DNA of 64,000 bases, taken from Croceicoccus hydrothermalis (GTDB lineage Bacteria > Pseudomonadota > Alphaproteobacteria > Sphingomonadales > Sphingomonadaceae). The first letter of the stretch is position 1. Each line of letters begins with the position of its first letter. The stretch lies in the NCBI RefSeq assembly GCF_022378335.1, contig NZ_JAIQCI010000032.1:1-64000 (forward strand). The letters are read 5' to 3'. Shown here piece by piece: positions 61,077 through 64,000 of the stretch. The position numbers and the translations under genes are program-made. Under the pieces are notes generated by a model, which did not search any database, was not told the origin of the DNA, and saw only the letters and a program-made list of their open reading frames with translations.

Positions 61077-61105
61077 TTGCGTAAAATTACTCCTACAAAT
61101 AAAAG
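61077..61105 (+). promoter_or_regulatory. Weak candidate promoter for the terminal TonB receptor
   Basis: TTGCGT and TAAAAG are spaced by 17 bases, ending about 50 bases before the receptor ATG in an A/T-rich patch. Suggests the receptor can be transcribed separately. Judged by eye only. Confidence 0.3.
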
Positions 61106-61157
61106 TCCCTGATTGGATGGTCGCCGTAGAGCGGCCCGTAACAGGAGGGGTTTCCCA

Positions 61158-63995
61158 ATGGCGTTCAGACCGTTCGTATTCGCATCCGCATCGTGCATGG
61201 CCATCTGCCTCGCGACCAGCGCGCAGGCGCAGACCACCTCTGCCAATGACGGGGTCGGCGAAGAGCCGGATACCCGCATTGTCGAGCAGCCCGTCGCCGA
61301 TGAACCGGTCGTCACCAATCCCATCGTCGTCACCGGCGTGCGCGCATCCATTGTCGGAGCGTTGAACGTCCGCCGCGACTCGACGCAGATCGTCGATTCC
61401 GTCGTCGCCGAGGATGTCGGCAAATTGCCCGACAATAATGTCGTCGAAGCATTGCAGCGCGTTACCGGCATCCAGGTCACTGACCGCGCCGGCGGCGAGG
61501 CGGCCACGGTCACCATTCGCGGCCTGCCCGATCCGCTGACCACGTTGAACGGCCGCAACATCTTTACCGCCGCCGGACAGTCCTTCGCGCTTCAGGATAT
61601 CAGCGCGAACCTCGTCAAGCAGGTCAATGTCTACAAGACCCGGTCCGCAGACCAGATCGAAACCGGTCTTGCCGGACAGATCGACGTGCGCACCCGCCGC
61701 CCGCTCGATTTCGACGGCTTCGCGATTTCCGGACTGGCCCGCGGCATCTATAACGAGCAGGCGGACAGCTATAATCCGAACGTCGCTTTGTTGATCAGCG
61801 ATCGTTTCGAAACGGGCATTGGCGAGATCGGCGTGCTCGTCAACGCAAGCTATGCCAAGACCGATTATCGCAACATGTCGACCACGGCGGGCGCGTTGAT
61901 CCCCTTTGCGACCGAAAATCCGCCCGCGGGTTCGGGTCTGGCGCCGCTGGAACGGATTTTTCCGGGCGAGGGCAACGTAAACTGGCAGCCGGGGCTGGAT
62001 GCCGGCCTGCCGACCGCGCCTGGTTCGACCCTGTCGATCAACGGTGTCGATACGCCTTATTATCTTTCGCGCGACGCGGTTTTCAACTCCGACCTTTATG
62101 GCGAGCGTGAACGTCCCGCCGTCAATGCCGTGGTCCAGTGGCAGCCCAACAACAGCTCGGTCTATACCGCCGAGGTTTTCTATGCCGGTTTCCGCGGCAA
62201 CACGTTCAACTCGTTGCAGTTCAGCTTCGTCGACTGGTGGGGCAACCCTGGGCCGGTCGAGCTTTACGACGGCACCAACCTGATCAAGTCGCGCGTCGTG
62301 GACGACGTGTTCGGCTTTAACAGCGGCGATTACAGCACGGCGAGCACCGACAGCTACGTCTATGCGTTGAACGGGCAATGGGATGTCGGCACGAACGGCT
62401 TCATCACCGCCGATATCGCCTATCAGGACAGCACGAACGAAACCGATTTCATCGCGCAGCGCGTGTCCCGCACGGCCGATCAGATCACGGTCGACTTCAA
62501 CGCGGGCGACGATATTCCTTCGTTCCACTTCGCCGACGATTCCCTGTTGCGCGACCCGTCGGTCTGGAACGTGGGCGAATTGTACGACAGTGCGGGCCGC
62601 TCCGAGGGCAGCGCCTTCACCGTGCAGATCGATGGCGGATATGAATGGGATTATGGTTTCCTGCGCGGCGTGAAGGCCGGGTTCCGCTATGACAATCGCG
62701 ATGCCTCGACGTTTACGCGGACGCAGGACGCCGCGCCGATCGGCGGTACGCTCGCCGAGCTCGGCGAAGATGCGCAGTTCTACAATTCCGATTTTCAGGA
62801 TGGTCTCGCCGACGTTCCGCGCAGCTGGGTCGTGGCGAATGGCTATTACCTGAGGGACAATGCCGACACGGTGCGCGCGCTTTACGGTCTGCCGACATCG
62901 GACACGCTCGAACTCGATCGCGTGTTCGACATCAACGAGGTCAGCATGGCGGCCTATGCGCTCGCTGATACGGAGGTCGAGATCTTCGGTCGCCCGCTGC
63001 AGATGCAGGCCGGCCTGCGCTATGTCGCCGTCACCACGAAATCGGATTTCTTCGACCGGCTCGACAATGGGTCGCTGACCCGTGCGAGCACCGGGACCGA
63101 AGAATTCCTGCCAAGCTTTACCGCGCGGTACGAGCTGACCGACGATATTCGCCTTCGCTTCAACTATGGCGAAACGCTGCGGCGGCCGGCGTTCGGCGAT
63201 CTCAACCCGAACTATACGCTGACGGGCGATCTTACCAACCTTGGTTATGGCAACGGGACGGCGGGTAACGCGGATCTGGAGCCGACGCGTTCGAAGAATT
63301 TCGACGCAGCCATCGAATGGTATTTCGAGCGGAACAGCGCGATCTATGTCACCGCGTTCCGGCGTGAGATCGACGGGTTGGTCGTGCCCCTGACGGCGCT
63401 GACCTTCATTCCCGACAATGATATCGTGGCCGGTGCCACCGATACCTTCGCGATCACGCGCCCCGTCAACGCGTCGAGCGGCGTGCTGAAGGGTGTCGAG
63501 GCTGGTCTGACCTACTTCCCAACCTATCTTCCGGGTTTCCTGGACGGCCTGGGTTTCAACGGCAGCCTGACGGTTCTGGATTCGAATCAGAACATTCCCC
63601 AGTCCGACTCGGCGGGCAATATCGTCGGCGAGCGGCAGTCGGAATTCTTCAACGTTTCCAACCTGTCGTATAACGCGACCCTTGCCTATGACCGGGGACC
63701 GATCAGCACGCGTCTGTCGTATATCTGGCGTGAGGAATTCCTTCACAACAACGAAACGCGTCAGTTCGCGAACCCGATTGGCATCTGGTATCAGCCGGAG
63801 GACAGCCTCGATTTTCAGCTGACCGTGTCACCGACCGACAATATCGGCATCACCTTCGACGCGGTGAACCTGCTGAAATCCAATCAGCAGAGCTATTACA
63901 AGTTCGAGGATGCAGGCGGGCCCGAACGGTTCAATCTCGGCACCCTGCAACTTGCGCGCACGTTTGCGCTGGGTGTGCGCTTCACCTTCGATTGA
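61158..63995 (+). CDS. TonB-dependent receptor, probable arabino-oligosaccharide transporter
   Basis: The 945-residue outer-membrane protein is complete, with a signal peptide (MAFRPFVFASASCMAICLAT, cleavage after AQA), IVVTGVRASIVGALNVRRDS, and a plug with GKLPDNNVVEALQRVTGIQV and RGLPDPLTTLNGRNIFTAAG. The barrel ends LGVRFTFD, whose penultimate Phe fits outer-membrane export. The LPDNNVxEALQR-type plug is typical of the large carbohydrate receptors of sphingomonads, Caulobacter and xanthomonads rather than of siderophore receptors. The ATG follows AGGAGGGG. Adjacent arabinan-degrading enzymes suggest arabinan fragments as substrate. Confidence 0.92.
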   Translation: MAFRPFVFASASCMAICLATSAQAQTTSANDGVGEEPDTRIVEQPVADEPVVTNPIVVTGVRASIVGALNVRRDSTQIVDSVVAEDVGKLPDNNVVEALQRVTGIQVTDRAGGEAATVTIRGLPDPLTTLNGRNIFTAAGQSFALQDISANLVKQVNVYKTRSADQIETGLAGQIDVRTRRPLDFDGFAISGLARGIYNEQADSYNPNVALLISDRFETGIGEIGVLVNASYAKTDYRNMSTTAGALIPFATENPPAGSGLAPLERIFPGEGNVNWQPGLDAGLPTAPGSTLSINGVDTPYYLSRDAVFNSDLYGERERPAVNAVVQWQPNNSSVYTAEVFYAGFRGNTFNSLQFSFVDWWGNPGPVELYDGTNLIKSRVVDDVFGFNSGDYSTASTDSYVYALNGQWDVGTNGFITADIAYQDSTNETDFIAQRVSRTADQITVDFNAGDDIPSFHFADDSLLRDPSVWNVGELYDSAGRSEGSAFTVQIDGGYEWDYGFLRGVKAGFRYDNRDASTFTRTQDAAPIGGTLAELGEDAQFYNSDFQDGLADVPRSWVVANGYYLRDNADTVRALYGLPTSDTLELDRVFDINEVSMAAYALADTEVEIFGRPLQMQAGLRYVAVTTKSDFFDRLDNGSLTRASTGTEEFLPSFTARYELTDDIRLRFNYGETLRRPAFGDLNPNYTLTGDLTNLGYGNGTAGNADLEPTRSKNFDAAIEWYFERNSAIYVTAFRREIDGLVVPLTALTFIPDNDIVAGATDTFAITRPVNASSGVLKGVEAGLTYFPTYLPGFLDGLGFNGSLTVLDSNQNIPQSDSAGNIVGERQSEFFNVSNLSYNATLAYDRGPISTRLSYIWREEFLHNNETRQFANPIGIWYQPEDSLDFQLTVSPTDNIGITFDAVNLLKSNQQSYYKFEDAGGPERFNLGTLQLARTFALGVRFTFD

Positions 63996-64000
63996 TCGTT

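Noticed and set aside
60999-63746. 915-codon minus-strand frame opposite the terminal TonB receptor
   Set aside because: The plus-strand receptor is complete with signal peptide, plug and barrel. The antisense product has no recognisable motif.
1-64000. CRISPR arrays, tRNA or rRNA genes, insertion sequences, phage genes
   Set aside because: I looked for repeat arrays, cloverleaf-type sequences, transposase or integrase frames and found none that could be supported.

Overview
The window is high-GC DNA from an alphaproteobacterium, most likely a sphingomonad (Sphingomonadales). This is inferred from gene content: several TonB-dependent receptors, FucP-type sugar permeases, clusters of acyl-CoA dehydrogenases beside a phosphotransferase-family kinase, and a non-phosphorylative L-arabinose route. 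No rRNA, tRNA, CRISPR array, insertion sequence or prophage was recognised. Nearly all sequence is coding, and many genes are coupled by ATGA or GTGA overlaps.

Region 1 (1-6 kb): a TonB-dependent receptor cut short after about 358 residues, a TesB-type thioesterase with a GST-like protein, and an alcohol dehydrogenase/aldehyde dehydrogenase pair. Region 2 (6-26 kb): a large acyl-CoA catabolism locus. Two operons converge at a hairpin near 11.0 kb: ACAD11-like dehydrogenase, thiolase and an acyl-CoA dehydrogenase pair on the plus strand, and a FadB-like protein with a second pair on the minus strand. Beyond them lie an acyl-CoA ligase, a thioesterase, two SDRs and an ACAD11-kinase-like phosphotransferase, then a MaoC hydratase, a tyrosine phosphatase, a quinone oxidoreductase, an amidohydrolase and two TetR-type regulators. 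The content suggests degradation of a branched, cyclic or hydroxylated acid. The substrate cannot be read from the sequence.

Region 3 (26-40 kb): an aldose-epimerase-like/SDR pair, then an iron locus. A membrane fusion protein, RND permease, NodT-type outer-membrane factor and siderophore-interacting flavoprotein run leftward. A siderophore receptor, a small membrane protein and a PepSY membrane protein run rightward. A Fur-box-like palindrome lies between them. An orphan FucP-type permease follows. Region 4 (40-47.5 kb): a caa3-type terminal oxidase locus with CtaG, cytochrome b561, an antisense diheme c4-like lipoprotein, a monoheme lipoprotein, a CuA/cytochrome c subunit II and a fused subunit I-III, followed by an ExoD-like protein.

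Region 5 (47.9-64 kb): an arabinan/L-arabinose utilisation locus. The TonB receptor at the right end probably imports arabino-oligosaccharides. Two GH43 enzymes and a GH51 arabinofuranosidase release L-arabinose, and a FucP-type permease takes it up. An epimerase, a Gfo/Idh/MocA dehydrogenase, an IlvD/Edd dehydratase, an FAH-fold (AraD1/GguC-like) enzyme and a 2,5-dioxopentanoate dehydrogenase would carry it to 2-oxoglutarate. A FadR-type GntR regulator sits inside, and a matching operator overlaps the permease promoter. No lactonase gene is present in the window.
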